Of a DNA stretch of 64,000 nt, positions 26,008 through 35,371 are shown in pieces. Position numbers and translations under genes: made by a program. The notes beneath the pieces were generated by a model. It saw nothing but the letters and a program-made list of their open reading frames with translations. It was not told the origin of the DNA and ran no database searches. The stretch lies in the NCBI RefSeq assembly GCF_003063375.1, contig NZ_NERY01000001.1:1612001-1676000 (forward strand). Reading direction: 5' to 3'. The stretch is from Limnohabitans sp. MMS-10A-178 (GTDB lineage Bacteria > Pseudomonadota > Gammaproteobacteria > Burkholderiales > Burkholderiaceae_C). Every line of letters starts with the position of its first letter. Position 1 is the first letter of the stretch.

Positions 26008-26439
26008 TCAGGCTGAGGGTTTGGAATCTTCAGTTTGTTCTGTATTGGTATTTTCGCGTGCCATTTGAAAGCGCCACCGCACATGCAAAGCGCAAGCTGC
26101 AAACAAGACAACGCAAAGCATGGTTTGAGTCAGGGCCAAACCTGAAGACCATCCTTTGTCGCCCCAAGCTCGCACCACACCTTCTGTGAAATAAAGCCAA
26201 ATCATGAGGCTCACCCAGCGGTAGGTGTACATCCGATTTTTAAGCAAACCCGCCAGTGGCCAGCACAAGGGCAGCACTTTCAGGGCCCACCATGACCCAC
26301 CTTCACGCAAAGGCGCTAGCCACAATTCCCAGAGCAAACCCACCAAAATGAGCGCCAGCAGGCTTGCCACCGCAATCCATCGGGTGGTTTCGATGGTCTT
26401 TGGGGTCAGAAATGGGGTTTGATGTGTAGAGTTGTTCAT
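26008..26439 (-). CDS. DUF2069 inner-membrane protein
   Basis: A 143-residue protein with four hydrophobic segments (WIAVASLLALILVGLLWELWL, WWALKVLPLCWPLAGLL, WVSLMIWLYFTEGVV, MLCVVLFAACALHV). The order and the YRWVSLMIWLYFTEGVVRAW stretch match DUF2069, of unknown function. The open frame extends much further upstream to 27108, but that part is antisense to the YihY gene and low-complexity. ATG 26439 is the sensible start, 21 bp from the divergent YihY start. Confidence 0.82.
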   Translation of the reverse strand: MNNSTHQTPFLTPKTIETTRWIAVASLLALILVGLLWELWLAPLREGGSWWALKVLPLCWPLAGLLKNRMYTYRWVSLMIWLYFTEGVVRAWGDKGWSSGLALTQTMLCVVLFAACALHVRWRFQMARENTNTEQTEDSKPSA

Positions 26440-26460
26440 GGCGATGGCATCATACCGGTC

Positions 26461-27684
26461 ATGAAGCCAATTGAATCCCTCCAAGCCACTTTGAACGACA
26501 TTCTGCAGTTCCCGTGGCGTCAAATGCTGCGCATGCTGTGGCAACGTTTTCGGGAAGTGCGATTGGGCATGACAGCCAGTTCTTTGACTTTCACCACTGT
26601 TTTGGCCTTGGTGCCCCTGTTTACGCTGGCTTTGGCCATTTTCACGGTTTTTCCCATCTTTGCTCAGGTGCAAGACCAGCTGCAGCGCTGGCTCTTTGAA
26701 AGCTTGGTTCCAGAAAGCATTTCCCGTCAGGTTTTGGGGTCTTTGACACAGTTTTCCCGCAAGGCCAGCCGACTGGGATTGGTAGGTTTGATTGCAGTGG
26801 TGGTCACTTCTTTGGCCTTGTTGGTCACCATTGACCGCACTTTGGGTCAAATTTGGCGCGTCAATCGGCAACGCCCTTGGGGCCAGCGCGTTCTTCTTTA
26901 TTGGGCTGGCCTCACATTGGGGCCGTTTCTGTTGGGGGGAAGCCTTGCCATCTCCTCCTATTTGTTCACCGGATACTTGTCTGGCTTGGGTGACTGGTTG
27001 CCCGTATCGGTGCGCAATTTGCTGGATGTGGTGGAGTTTTGTATGTTGGTCGCCTGCGTCACAGGCTTGTATTACTACCTGCCCAACACCCGCGTCGATT
27101 GGCGGCATGCCCTCACCGGTGGCGTCGTGGTGGCATTGGGCTTGGAGTTGGCCAAGAAATTACTGGCGGTTTATTTGGCACAAATGCCAAGCTACTCAAC
27201 GATCTACGGCGCCTTTTCTGCTGTGCCCATTTTGTTGGTCTGGATTTATGTGGCCTGGGTGGTCGTGCTTTTGGGTGCTGTGGTCACAGCCAGCCTGCCT
27301 GAAATGGGCCGACAGGCCAAACGGCAAGCAGATGGCCCGGGTTGGTCATTTAGATTGGCTTTGGAAGTCTTGCAAAGTTTGTCGCTTGCGCGCTTGAGTT
27401 CACCTCAGGGGCTTGGTATCGCGGCCATTGCCAACGAGCTTCACATCGAGCAGCGCCATGCGCAGCCTGTGTTGGAGGCCTTGCAAGAGTTGAATTGGGT
27501 GGGGCGCTTGGAACAGGCCAGTACCCTGCAAGAGAGTGCGTGGGTTTTGTTGGTCGACATGGACAGCACGCCGCTTGAGCCTTTGGTTCAAAAACTTTGT
27601 CTGCATGCCTCAGATGCTACGACCTTGCTTTGGGAAAAAGCCCAATTGAGCCAGCTCAAGCTGGCCGATGTGATCAAAACTTGA
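26461..27684 (+). CDS. YihY/BrkB family inner-membrane protein
   Basis: A 407-residue protein with about six transmembrane helices in the first two thirds (ALVPLFTLALAIFTVFPIFA, LGLVGLIAVVVTSLALLV, LLYWAGLTLGPFLLGGSLAI, FCMLVACVTGLYYYL, ALTGGVVVALGLELAK, AVPILLVWIYVAWVVVLLG). TASSLTFTTVLALVPL is the family signature. The C-terminal ~120 residues look like a soluble winged-helix-type domain. The function of the family, once misnamed RNase BN, is unsettled. I chose ATG 26461 over 26419, which would overlap DUF2069. Confidence 0.88.
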   Translation: MKPIESLQATLNDILQFPWRQMLRMLWQRFREVRLGMTASSLTFTTVLALVPLFTLALAIFTVFPIFAQVQDQLQRWLFESLVPESISRQVLGSLTQFSRKASRLGLVGLIAVVVTSLALLVTIDRTLGQIWRVNRQRPWGQRVLLYWAGLTLGPFLLGGSLAISSYLFTGYLSGLGDWLPVSVRNLLDVVEFCMLVACVTGLYYYLPNTRVDWRHALTGGVVVALGLELAKKLLAVYLAQMPSYSTIYGAFSAVPILLVWIYVAWVVVLLGAVVTASLPEMGRQAKRQADGPGWSFRLALEVLQSLSLARLSSPQGLGIAAIANELHIEQRHAQPVLEALQELNWVGRLEQASTLQESAWVLLVDMDSTPLEPLVQKLCLHASDATTLLWEKAQLSQLKLADVIKT

Positions 27685-28012
27685 TCTTGCCCGTCCACAT
27701 GTCTTTGTACATCACCCAATCGCCCATGAAGCTGTAAAGCGGGCGTTTGAAGCTGGCAGGTTTGTTTTTCTCAAAAACGAAATGGCCAATCCAAGCGCAG
27801 CCATAACCGCACAACAAGCCGTATAAAAAGTATTGTGGCTTCCCAGTGATCGCCAACATGGCCAAGCAAATGAGAGACAAAGTTGAGCCTAAAAAGTGAA
27901 GGCGACGGCAAGTGGTGTTGCTGTGCTCTTTCAAATAAAAAGCGTAAAAGGTTTCAAAGCTGGTGAAGCTTTTTGCATCGGGTGCAATGTTCAGTTCTTC
28001 GGTGCTGTTCAT
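27674..28012 (-). CDS. DUF962 / Mpo1-like membrane protein
   Basis: A 112-residue protein. FETFYAFYLKEHSNTTCRRLHFLGS at the start and GYGCAWIGHFVFEKNKPASFKRPLYSFMGDW later are the DUF962 pattern, with hydrophobic helices between. The yeast relative Mpo1 is an iron dioxygenase of 2-hydroxy fatty acids, and the conserved His residues (H30, H39, H77 region) are kept. Function here is inferred only. It lies 25 bp after the P450 gene and overlaps the YihY gene end by 11 bp. Confidence 0.83.
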   Translation of the reverse strand: MNSTEELNIAPDAKSFTSFETFYAFYLKEHSNTTCRRLHFLGSTLSLICLAMLAITGKPQYFLYGLLCGYGCAWIGHFVFEKNKPASFKRPLYSFMGDWVMYKDMWTGKIKF

Positions 28013-28037
28013 GTGGGCTCCAGTCAGTCGAACAAGT

Positions 28038-29429
28038 TCAAAGAGGGCTCGTTTGGAACGGCGCTTTTAAAAAGCCTCTAAACCGAGCCCTGCCGCCCCT
28101 CACTGGGGCATCGCTCAGATCATAGTTCGGAAACCGGTCTAAGAAACGACCAATGGCAATCCTGCCTTCCAGTCTAGCCAGACTCAGCCCAGCACATTGA
28201 TGCACACCAAAGCCAAAGGACAGATGCTTATTGGGGGTTCGTCTTAAATCAAGTTGTTCAGAATTGCTGAATTGAAGAGGATCGCGGTTGGCAGCGCCAA
28301 TGCACAAGGTGACCAGCGCACCTTCTGGTAAATCGATGCCGCCAATCTGAGTTGCTTTCACGGCGCGTCGATTGCTCAGCTGATTAGAGGCTTCAAATCG
28401 CAAAAATTCATCCACGGCCACATTGAGAATGTGCGTGGCTTGTTCGCTTTGCGAATTGGCTTGTGCGCTTTTGAGGTCAGACCTTAATTGCGCATGTTGC
28501 GAGGGATGTTCTATCAAACTGATCAATGCATTGCCAATTAAATTGGTGGTGGTTTCATGGCCTGCATTCAAAAGGAAAACGCAGTTTTGCAGCAATTCAA
28601 CTTCACTCAAACTTTCAGCATTGTGTGAGTTTGATGGCGTGTCTGGGTCCCCCAAAATCAAGCGCGTTAAAACATCTTGTTCTGGATTGCCAGGGTGCTT
28701 GCGGCGATCGGCCACCAATTCACGCAAATAGCTCAGAAACTCTTGCACGCTTCGATGGCCCAACGCTTCTTGCTCTGGTGTGAGGCGAGGTTCTAAGGCG
28801 CCCAGAATGGCCAAAGACCAAGCCCGAAGTGGGCCGCGGTCGGCATGCGGCACATTGAGCAAATTGCCAATCACTTCAACAGGTATGGCAGACGCAAAGT
28901 CTTCAATCAAATCGCCTTTTTGCTGATCTTCCAGTTTGTCTAGAAGCTTGTCGACCAGTTCTATCAAACCTGTTTCCATGGCGTCGATGGCGCGACGCGT
29001 GAGGGCTCCCATGATGAGTTTGCGAACACGGGTGTGCCTAGGCGCATCATTGAACACCAGACTGTTGGTGTGATGTTCGTAAAGTGGGGCATCTTGTCCG
29101 GGTAAGGCGAAGGGTGCTTGGTTGAATGGTGCGTGGTTGTATTTGGGTGCAAATTCAACACGCTTGTCTGAGCTGAAAGTTGCGGCATCTCTGTAGACCG
29201 CAGCCAAATCTTCGTGCCGGGTTAAAAAGTAAGAGCCATCGGGCATGCGTTTGATGGGCTCGTTCTGGCGCAGTGCCGCATAGACGGGATAGGGATTGGC
29301 CAAAAAATCTGCGGGCAAATTGCGCAGATCAAAATGGCTGCAAATTTCTTGTACACGCTGCGCTGAGAGCGCAGGTGTGATCAGTGAAGGCGGAATGCGT
29401 GAAGACAGAAGGCGAGAAGCACTCATCAT
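28038..29429 (-). CDS. Cytochrome P450
   Basis: A 463-residue soluble bacterial P450. The I-helix oxygen motif is NAGHETTTN, the K-helix ExxR is in DEFLRFE, and the heme Cys (about 412) lies in FGFGVHQCAGLSLARLEGRIA. It needs external ferredoxin and reductase partners; none are encoded nearby. ATG 29429 overlaps the hydrolase stop (ATGA). The frame opens further upstream but inside the hydrolase gene. The substrate is unknown. Confidence 0.93.
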   Translation of the reverse strand: MMSASRLLSSRIPPSLITPALSAQRVQEICSHFDLRNLPADFLANPYPVYAALRQNEPIKRMPDGSYFLTRHEDLAAVYRDAATFSSDKRVEFAPKYNHAPFNQAPFALPGQDAPLYEHHTNSLVFNDAPRHTRVRKLIMGALTRRAIDAMETGLIELVDKLLDKLEDQQKGDLIEDFASAIPVEVIGNLLNVPHADRGPLRAWSLAILGALEPRLTPEQEALGHRSVQEFLSYLRELVADRRKHPGNPEQDVLTRLILGDPDTPSNSHNAESLSEVELLQNCVFLLNAGHETTTNLIGNALISLIEHPSQHAQLRSDLKSAQANSQSEQATHILNVAVDEFLRFEASNQLSNRRAVKATQIGGIDLPEGALVTLCIGAANRDPLQFSNSEQLDLRRTPNKHLSFGFGVHQCAGLSLARLEGRIAIGRFLDRFPNYDLSDAPVRGGRARFRGFLKAPFQTSPL

Positions 29430-30232
29430 TTTTTGCAAAATGCCAGCATGGCGCTCAAGCATTCTTCTGGCGCTTCGACCATGAGCTGATGCCCTGCGTT
29501 GACCATGGCCACGTGGCCATCTTGGGCCAATTTGATCAAGCCCTGTGCTGCTTTGGGCTGTGTCATTTGATCTTTTTTGCCTAGCAAAAACAAAGTGGGG
29601 CAAGTCACTTTGCGCATTGAAACTTCACCCTGGTCATAGCTGTCGCAAGCTTTGAAACCGATGTTGAAAATATTTTCATGCGGATTGCTGGCCAAGACGC
29701 GGCGCATGAGTGCTTTGCTGCCACCCAGTAACCATGTGCCAGGCCCCAAAGCGCTGGGGGGTGGTGCCAAGGTGGAGTGAGAAAACACATTGACCATCTG
29801 AATGGCTTTTTGCGGATCGTTCAATGAGCTTTCGAGCAGAGCAGGAGAGACGCGCATGGGGTAGGCGGTGCCCACCATCATCAATTGCGAGACTCGACCA
29901 GGATTTTCGGCAGTGGCATGCAGCGCAATGAGTGAGCCAAAGCTGTGGCCGATTAACACGGCTTCGGCAACGCCAGCTGCATCCAACAAGGCCATGATGC
30001 TTTGCGCTGCCTCTTGCACTGACGCCGGTGCTTTGCCGCCGCTTCTGCCGTGTCCGGGCAGATCGACAGCCATGACGTTCCAGCCATGGTTTGCAAAGTA
30101 ACGCGTTTGCAGAATCCAAACACTGTGATCGTTGAGTACGCCATGAATGAACACCGCGGTGGGCTTGGTTGGATCAAAGGTTTTGCCGCCGGTGTAAACA
30201 TAAAGTGGGGCGCCTTGAACGTCGTAAATCAT
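29426..30232 (-). CDS. Alpha/beta hydrolase
   Basis: A 268-residue alpha/beta-hydrolase fold protein. Nucleophile Ser97 is in LIGHSFGS, the oxyanion region is FIHGVLNDHSVW, the probable acid Asp lies in LLGKKDQMTQ, and the catalytic His248 in NAGHQLM. It overlaps metY upstream and the P450 gene downstream by 4 bp each (ATGA at both junctions). It is too short and unlike MetX, so it is not an obvious homoserine acyltransferase. Substrate unknown. Confidence 0.88.
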   Translation of the reverse strand: MIYDVQGAPLYVYTGGKTFDPTKPTAVFIHGVLNDHSVWILQTRYFANHGWNVMAVDLPGHGRSGGKAPASVQEAAQSIMALLDAAGVAEAVLIGHSFGSLIALHATAENPGRVSQLMMVGTAYPMRVSPALLESSLNDPQKAIQMVNVFSHSTLAPPPSALGPGTWLLGGSKALMRRVLASNPHENIFNIGFKACDSYDQGEVSMRKVTCPTLFLLGKKDQMTQPKAAQGLIKLAQDGHVAMVNAGHQLMVEAPEECLSAMLAFCKK

Positions 30233-31569
30233 GCGGCACCTCCATTTTGGGTAGCGGCTTTATCTGCGGCTTTCTCGGCTGCTTTCAAAGCCCGTTTCAA
30301 GTCTTCCACCAAATCGTCAGGGTCTTCCAAACCAATCGAGAGGCGCACAGTGCCAGGACCGATGCCAGAGGCCTTCAGGGTTTCGTCGTCGACCCTAAAG
30401 TGTGTTGTGCTTGCGGGATGTATGACCAAAGATCGGCAATCGCCCACATTGGCCAAATGACTGAAAACTTGCAGGGCTTCAATGAAGGCCTTGCCTTGCT
30501 CGCGCGTGCCTTGAATGTCAAAGCTGAACACAGAGCCTGCACCGCGTGGCAATAATTGTTGTGCCAATGCGTGGCTCGGATGAGTCTCTAGCATGGGGTG
30601 GCCCACGCGGCTCACCATGGGATGTGCCGCCAAGAAATTCACCACCTTTTCGGTGTTGCTCACATGGCGTGCCATGCGCAGCGGCAAGGTTTCGATGCCT
30701 TGCAAAATGAGCCAAGCCGTGTGGGGGCTCATGCATGCGCCAAAGTCGCGCAGGCCTTCGCGGCGGGCGCGAAGAAGGAAAGCCCCAACGGTGCTTTCTT
30801 CCGTGAACACCATGTTGTGAAAACCTTCGTAGGCTTGTGTGAGCTCGGCGAATTTGCCTTGTGTGTTGGGGCCTGACCAGTCAAAGCTGCCACCGTCCAC
30901 CACCAATCCGCCAATCACGGTGCCATGCCCCGATAAGAATTTGGTGGCAGAGTGAACGATCAAATCTGCGCCATGTTCTAAGGGTTTCATGAGCCACGGC
31001 GAGGTGAGGGTGGCATCGACCAACAGCGGCACGCCCGCAGCATGCGCAATTTGACTGACTGCCGGTAAATCGAGCACATCCATGCCCGGGTTGCCGACGG
31101 TTTCACCAAAGAACAATTTGGTGTTGGGTTTGACAGCAGCTCGCCACGCATTTAAGTCGCCTGGCTTGACGAATGTGGTTTCTATGCCAAACCGGCTCAG
31201 GGTGTAATGCAGTAAATTGTGTGAGCCGCCATAAAGGGCGGAAGAAGCCACAATGTGCGAGCCAGCGCCCATGAGAGTGGTAATGGCCAAGTGCAAGGCG
31301 GCTTGGCCACTGGCCGTTGCAATGGCCCCAATACCGCCCTCTAAAGCCGCAATGCGTTGCTCCAAAACTGCATTGGTGGGGTTGCTGATGCGGCTGTAGA
31401 CGTGGCCTGCTCGCTCTAAATTGAAAAGCGAGGCAGCTTGATCGCTCGATTCAAAGACAAACGAGGTGGTGAGATGGATGGGGACTGCGCGCGCACCTGT
31501 GGTGGGGTCGGGGGCTGCGCCTGCATGCAAAGCAAGGGTGTCAAAACCAGGGTCTGAGTAGCCGGGCAT
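30229..31569 (-). CDS. metY: O-acetylhomoserine sulfhydrylase / aminocarboxypropyltransferase
   Basis: A PLP-dependent Cys/Met enzyme of 446 residues, longer than MetZ as is typical of MetY. Lys210 in HSATKFLSGHGTVIGG is the Schiff-base lysine; YSRISNPTNAVLEQRIAALEGG and VDATLTSPWL bind PLP. It makes homocysteine from O-acetylhomoserine and sulfide, or accepts other thiols. An Ala/Lys-rich tail ends the protein. It leads an overlapping run with a hydrolase and a P450. Confidence 0.9.
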   Translation of the reverse strand: MPGYSDPGFDTLALHAGAAPDPTTGARAVPIHLTTSFVFESSDQAASLFNLERAGHVYSRISNPTNAVLEQRIAALEGGIGAIATASGQAALHLAITTLMGAGSHIVASSALYGGSHNLLHYTLSRFGIETTFVKPGDLNAWRAAVKPNTKLFFGETVGNPGMDVLDLPAVSQIAHAAGVPLLVDATLTSPWLMKPLEHGADLIVHSATKFLSGHGTVIGGLVVDGGSFDWSGPNTQGKFAELTQAYEGFHNMVFTEESTVGAFLLRARREGLRDFGACMSPHTAWLILQGIETLPLRMARHVSNTEKVVNFLAAHPMVSRVGHPMLETHPSHALAQQLLPRGAGSVFSFDIQGTREQGKAFIEALQVFSHLANVGDCRSLVIHPASTTHFRVDDETLKASGIGPGTVRLSIGLEDPDDLVEDLKRALKAAEKAADKAATQNGGAA

Positions 31570-31679
31570 AGGTTCTCTCCGAAGAAAAGACTGAAAGTTT
31601 CGGGCAAGAGCTTAGGGTAAGCTTTTACTATTCTTTGCCAACATTGTGGGCTATATTAAGTGCTCATTAGGAGAATCTC

Positions 31680-32150
31680 ATGAAAGTCAGTGACATCCTT
31701 CGCGTCAAGGGTCATAGCCTGATCACCGTCACCCCCGACGAAAGTCTGGCCACAGCCGTTCAAATCATGTCTGAAAAAGACATCGGTTCTTTGGTGGTCA
31801 TGGCTCACGGTGATTTGGTGGGCATGCTCACATTCCGAGAAGTGATGCAAAGTTTGGCTCAAAACGGAGGTTCCATCAGCAACTTATCAGTTCGCAAATC
31901 GATGGACGATGCCCCCGTCACATGCACCAGTGAAACCGAAATGGACGAGGTCAGGCGCATGATGCTCAATCACCATACGCGCTACATGCCCGTCATGGAC
32001 AAACGCATGCTCATGGGCGTCATTAGCTTCTATGATGTGGCCAAAGCGGTGGTTGACAGCCAGAATTTTGAAAACAAAATGCTCAAAGCCTATATTCGCG
32101 ACTGGCCAGATGGCTCTGAGAAAGATCAGAAAGATGCGCCCACCCTCTGA
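31680..32150 (+). CDS. Tandem CBS-domain protein
   Basis: A 156-residue protein made of two CBS motifs (VSDILRVKGHSLITVTPDESLATAVQIMSEKDIGSLVV and MDDAPVTCTSETEMDEVRRMMLNHHTRYMPVMD). Stand-alone CBS pairs bind adenine nucleotides and act as sensors. A ribosome site TAGGAGA precedes the ATG. It lies 14 bp ahead of aroC. A short inverted repeat AGCTTA-GGG-TAAGCT at 31609-31623 lies in the divergent gap with metY. Confidence 0.88.
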   Translation: MKVSDILRVKGHSLITVTPDESLATAVQIMSEKDIGSLVVMAHGDLVGMLTFREVMQSLAQNGGSISNLSVRKSMDDAPVTCTSETEMDEVRRMMLNHHTRYMPVMDKRMLMGVISFYDVAKAVVDSQNFENKMLKAYIRDWPDGSEKDQKDAPTL

Positions 32151-32164
32151 GATAATGGGTGCCT

Positions 32165-33244
32165 ATGATCGGCAATACCTTCGGCACCCTATTTTCGGTC
32201 ACCAACTTTGGTGAATCCCACGGCCCAGCCATTGGCTGCGTGATTGATGGATGCCCGCCAGGCATGCCCTTGTCAGAGGCAGACATTCAGCCAGACCTTG
32301 ATCGCCGCCGCCCTGGCACCTCCAAATTTGTCACTCAACGCAACGAGCCCGATACCGTTCAAATTTTGTCGGGCGTCTATCAAGGTCTGACAACAGGTAC
32401 GCCCATTGCCTTGCTCATTCAAAACACCGACCATCGCAGCAAAGACTACGGCGACATTGTTCAAACCTTTCGCCCAGGCCATGCCGACTTCACTTACTTG
32501 CGCAAGTACGGCTTGCGAGATCCTCGCGGCGGTGGTCGTTCGTCTGCGCGTTTAACTGCGCCCATGGTTGCGGCAGGTGCCGTGGCCAAAAAATGGTTGG
32601 CAACCCACCTGGGCACAACCTTCAAGGGTTGCATGACGCAAATTGGCGAACTGCCCATTGGCTTTGAGAGCTGGGAACACGTTCATCACAACCCGTTTTT
32701 TGCGCCTGTGGCCGACGTCTCGGCGCTTGAGGATTACATGAATGCTCTGCGCAAGTCAGGCGATTCATGTGGCGCTCGATTGCGAGTGGTGGCTCAGGGC
32801 ATGCCTGTTGGCTTGGGCCAGCCTTTGTTTGACAAATTGGATGCCGACATCGCTTACGCCATGATGGGCATCAACGCGGTCAAAGGTGTCGAAATTGGTG
32901 CAGGCTTTGCATGCGTCACTCAAAAGGGCAGTGAGCATGGCGACCCTCTTACGCCCTCAGGCTTTGTGGGGAACAATGCTGGCGGTGTGCTGGGCGGTAT
33001 CAGCACAGGCCAAGACCTTGAAGTGTCTATTGCCATCAAACCCACCAGCTCCATCCTAATTCCTCGGCCCTCTGTAGATATCCAAGGCAATCCTGTTGAA
33101 GTGCTTACCAAAGGCAGGCACGACCCTTGTGTGGGCATTCGTGCCACGCCCATTGCTGAAGCCATGTTGGCATTGGTGGTCATTGACCATGTCATGCTAC
33201 ACAGAGCCCAGTGCGGCGACGTTGTTCAACCTGCCAAGACCTAA
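32165..33244 (+). CDS. aroC: Chorismate synthase
   Basis: A 359-residue FMN-dependent enzyme making chorismate from EPSP, the last shikimate-pathway step. [58 protein letters not shown] and the C-terminal [17 protein letters not shown] are all diagnostic. I chose ATG 32165; the GTG two codons earlier is possible. A second shikimate gene, aroQ, lies 2.1 kb downstream on the other strand. Confidence 0.97.
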   Translation: MIGNTFGTLFSVTNFGESHGPAIGCVIDGCPPGMPLSEADIQPDLDRRRPGTSKFVTQRNEPDTVQILSGVYQGLTTGTPIALLIQNTDHRSKDYGDIVQTFRPGHADFTYLRKYGLRDPRGGGRSSARLTAPMVAAGAVAKKWLATHLGTTFKGCMTQIGELPIGFESWEHVHHNPFFAPVADVSALEDYMNALRKSGDSCGARLRVVAQGMPVGLGQPLFDKLDADIAYAMMGINAVKGVEIGAGFACVTQKGSEHGDPLTPSGFVGNNAGGVLGGISTGQDLEVSIAIKPTSSILIPRPSVDIQGNPVEVLTKGRHDPCVGIRATPIAEAMLALVVIDHVMLHRAQCGDVVQPAKT

Positions 33245-33253
33245 GGGCCTTCG

Positions 33254-34444
33254 ATGCCCAATGCTGCAGCGGCCAACCGCCGTCAATTGATTCCCTTTGC
33301 GGCTGTTTCTGCCAGCTACTTTGCGCACATCGGATTTTTCAATCCCTATCTGCCGCTCTGGTTGAAAGAATTGGGATTTGGTTTGGTGGCCATCAGTATT
33401 TTGACCTCTGTGCAGGCGGCGACACGTTTGTTTGCACCCTATGCTTGGGGTTGGCTCAGCGATCACACAGGCGAGAGGGTAACTTTACTTCGATACGGCG
33501 CCACCGCCGCCATGCTGTGTGCATGTATTTTGTTTTTTGATTTAGGCCCCATCGGCTTGGGCTTGGTGCTGTTGGTCATGTTCACGCACACCAGTTCCAT
33601 GATGCCCATGAGCGAGGCGGCCATGGCCCATTTGGTCAGTCAGGGGGGCGCCTTTGATGCCAAACGTTATGGCCGTGTGCGTTTGTTTGGCTCGATTGGG
33701 TTTTTGTTAACGGTGTTTTTGGCGGGTGCCTGGTTTGAGCATTTCGGCATGCACCATTTTCCTGGTTGGACCGTCCTGAGTTTGGCGGCTGTCACGGTCA
33801 GTGTTTGGATGTTGCCTAATTTGAAGGAGGCCGTGTCCTTGCAAGAAACCAAGGTGGCTGTTTGGCCAGTACTGCGTCAAAAGCCTGTGAAGTGGTTCTT
33901 CATTGCGGCGTTTTTTCATGTGTTGTCGCACATGGGCGTGTATGTTTTCTTCTCCCTGTATTTGGACTCCTTGGGTTACAGCAAAGTTTGGATTGGCATG
34001 CTGTGGGCGGTCTCAGTCATTGTTGAAATTGGCTGGTTTTTTACCCAAGCCAAATGGATGCCCAAGCTGTCCTTGACCGCATGGTTGGTGGTTTGTTCAG
34101 TCGCCATGGTCTTGCGCATGGGCATGACTGCGCAGTGGGCCGATGTACTTTGGGTCTTGCTGCTGGCGCAAGCCATTCATGCGCTCACATTTGCAGCTCA
34201 CCACACTGCGTGCATTGCCTTGTTGTCACACCATTTTCCGGGTCGCTTGAGAGGTCGAGGTCAAGCGCTTTACACCGTGGTTGCTTATGGCTTTCCTGGC
34301 GTACTGGGTGGCTTGGCGGGGGGCTTGTTAAGTGATCGATTTGGTTTGCAAAGTGTCTTCTGGCTTTCCTTGATTGCAGCCCTGGTTGCCACTGCGGCAG
34401 CCTACCGGGTTTGGCGTTTAAGGTCTCCTCAGAGTTTGTCATGA
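33254..34444 (+). CDS. MFS transporter (HcaT / LacY-like group)
   Basis: A 396-residue protein with about 12 transmembrane helices. FFNPYLPLWLKELGFGLVAISILTSVQAATRLFAPYAWGWLSDHTGERVTLLRYG is the pattern of the MFS_1-like group that includes the 3-phenylpropionate transporter HcaT. The substrate is unknown. It starts 9 bp after aroC and its stop overlaps the start of the next gene (ATGA). Confidence 0.88.
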   Translation: MPNAAAANRRQLIPFAAVSASYFAHIGFFNPYLPLWLKELGFGLVAISILTSVQAATRLFAPYAWGWLSDHTGERVTLLRYGATAAMLCACILFFDLGPIGLGLVLLVMFTHTSSMMPMSEAAMAHLVSQGGAFDAKRYGRVRLFGSIGFLLTVFLAGAWFEHFGMHHFPGWTVLSLAAVTVSVWMLPNLKEAVSLQETKVAVWPVLRQKPVKWFFIAAFFHVLSHMGVYVFFSLYLDSLGYSKVWIGMLWAVSVIVEIGWFFTQAKWMPKLSLTAWLVVCSVAMVLRMGMTAQWADVLWVLLLAQAIHALTFAAHHTACIALLSHHFPGRLRGRGQALYTVVAYGFPGVLGGLAGGLLSDRFGLQSVFWLSLIAALVATAAAYRVWRLRSPQSLS

Positions 34445-35361
34445 ACCTGCTTCAACAACCTATTCAACAACCCATTCAAATAGCGCCCGAAGTCTTGAGA
34501 TGTTTGCCGCCTCAAGTGGCAGCCTCTTTGTTGTCTGGCTGTCGACTGCAGTTGCCAGGGCCCATGGTTTGGCATGAGTGGGGCCGTGAGTGTTTAGACC
34601 AAGGCGCTTCCACACTGGTGTTGCTGCATGGGGGCAGTGGCAGTTGGATGCATTGGATTCGCAATATTGCACCGCTGGTGGCAGATGGCTTTCATGTGTT
34701 GGCTGTCGACTTGCCAGGCTTTGGCGACTCGGCTTTGCCCGAGCAGGGTATCGATGTGGATGCTCTCATTGAGCCTTTGCATGCAGCTTGGCAAGCGACC
34801 GTACAAGGGGCTTTTCAATTGCCGCGATCATCTAAACAGGTGAGCTTCATTGGCTTCTCCTTTGGCGGCATGGCTGCCGCACTGTGGTTAGCGGCTTACC
34901 CTCAGGATGCAACAAACTTGGTCTTGGTGGGATCTCCTGGCCTAGGCATTCAATCGCCCCACAGAGTGCCCTTGAAGGGTTGGCGGCACTTGGCAACAGA
35001 AGATTTGCAAGATCAAGCGCACAGGCACAACCTTTTAACCTTGATGCTGCACGATGAGCGCAAGCTCGATGATTTGGCCATGTCAGTACACCGATTGAAT
35101 GTGGCGCGCGACCGAATGCCTCGCAGGCGCTTATCGAGCACGCCCATTGTGGCCAACGCCCTGCCTCGCATTGAATGCCCTGTGCATGTCATTTATGGTG
35201 AGTGGGATGCCCTCTACCAAGCTTGCATGTCAGAGGTGGAGAAACTTTTCAAAAACACCACGCCTCGCTTGGCTTCTTGGCAGTTGGTTGAGGGCGCAGG
35301 GCATTGGGTGCAGTTTGAAGCAGCAGAGGCTTTTCAGCTTGCCTTGAAAAAAACCTTGTAG
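34441..35361 (+). CDS. Alpha/beta hydrolase
   Basis: A 306-residue alpha/beta hydrolase. The oxyanion region is LLHGGSGSWMHW, the nucleophile Ser is in FIGFSFGGMAA, the acid is in VIYGEWDALY, and the His is in GAGHWVQFE. I chose ATG 34441, which overlaps the MFS stop by 4 bp. Coupling to the transporter suggests the two handle one imported ester or ring-cleavage product, which is inference. Confidence 0.87.
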   Translation: MNLLQQPIQQPIQIAPEVLRCLPPQVAASLLSGCRLQLPGPMVWHEWGRECLDQGASTLVLLHGGSGSWMHWIRNIAPLVADGFHVLAVDLPGFGDSALPEQGIDVDALIEPLHAAWQATVQGAFQLPRSSKQVSFIGFSFGGMAAALWLAAYPQDATNLVLVGSPGLGIQSPHRVPLKGWRHLATEDLQDQAHRHNLLTLMLHDERKLDDLAMSVHRLNVARDRMPRRRLSSTPIVANALPRIECPVHVIYGEWDALYQACMSEVEKLFKNTTPRLASWQLVEGAGHWVQFEAAEAFQLALKKTL

Positions 35362-35371
35362 TTGTCTTGGT

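Noticed and set aside
26440..27108. Long minus-strand extension of the DUF2069 gene frame (about 220 extra residues)
   Set aside because: It is antisense to the YihY gene, low in hydrophobic structure and rich in Gln/His; DUF2069 proteins start near residue MNNSTH at 26439.
28013..28037. Terminator between the P450 and DUF962 genes
   Set aside because: No hairpin with T run is visible in the 25-bp gap.
31570..31679. SAM riboswitch ahead of metY
   Set aside because: The 110-bp gap is too short and lacks the conserved SAM aptamer cores; only a small inverted repeat is present.
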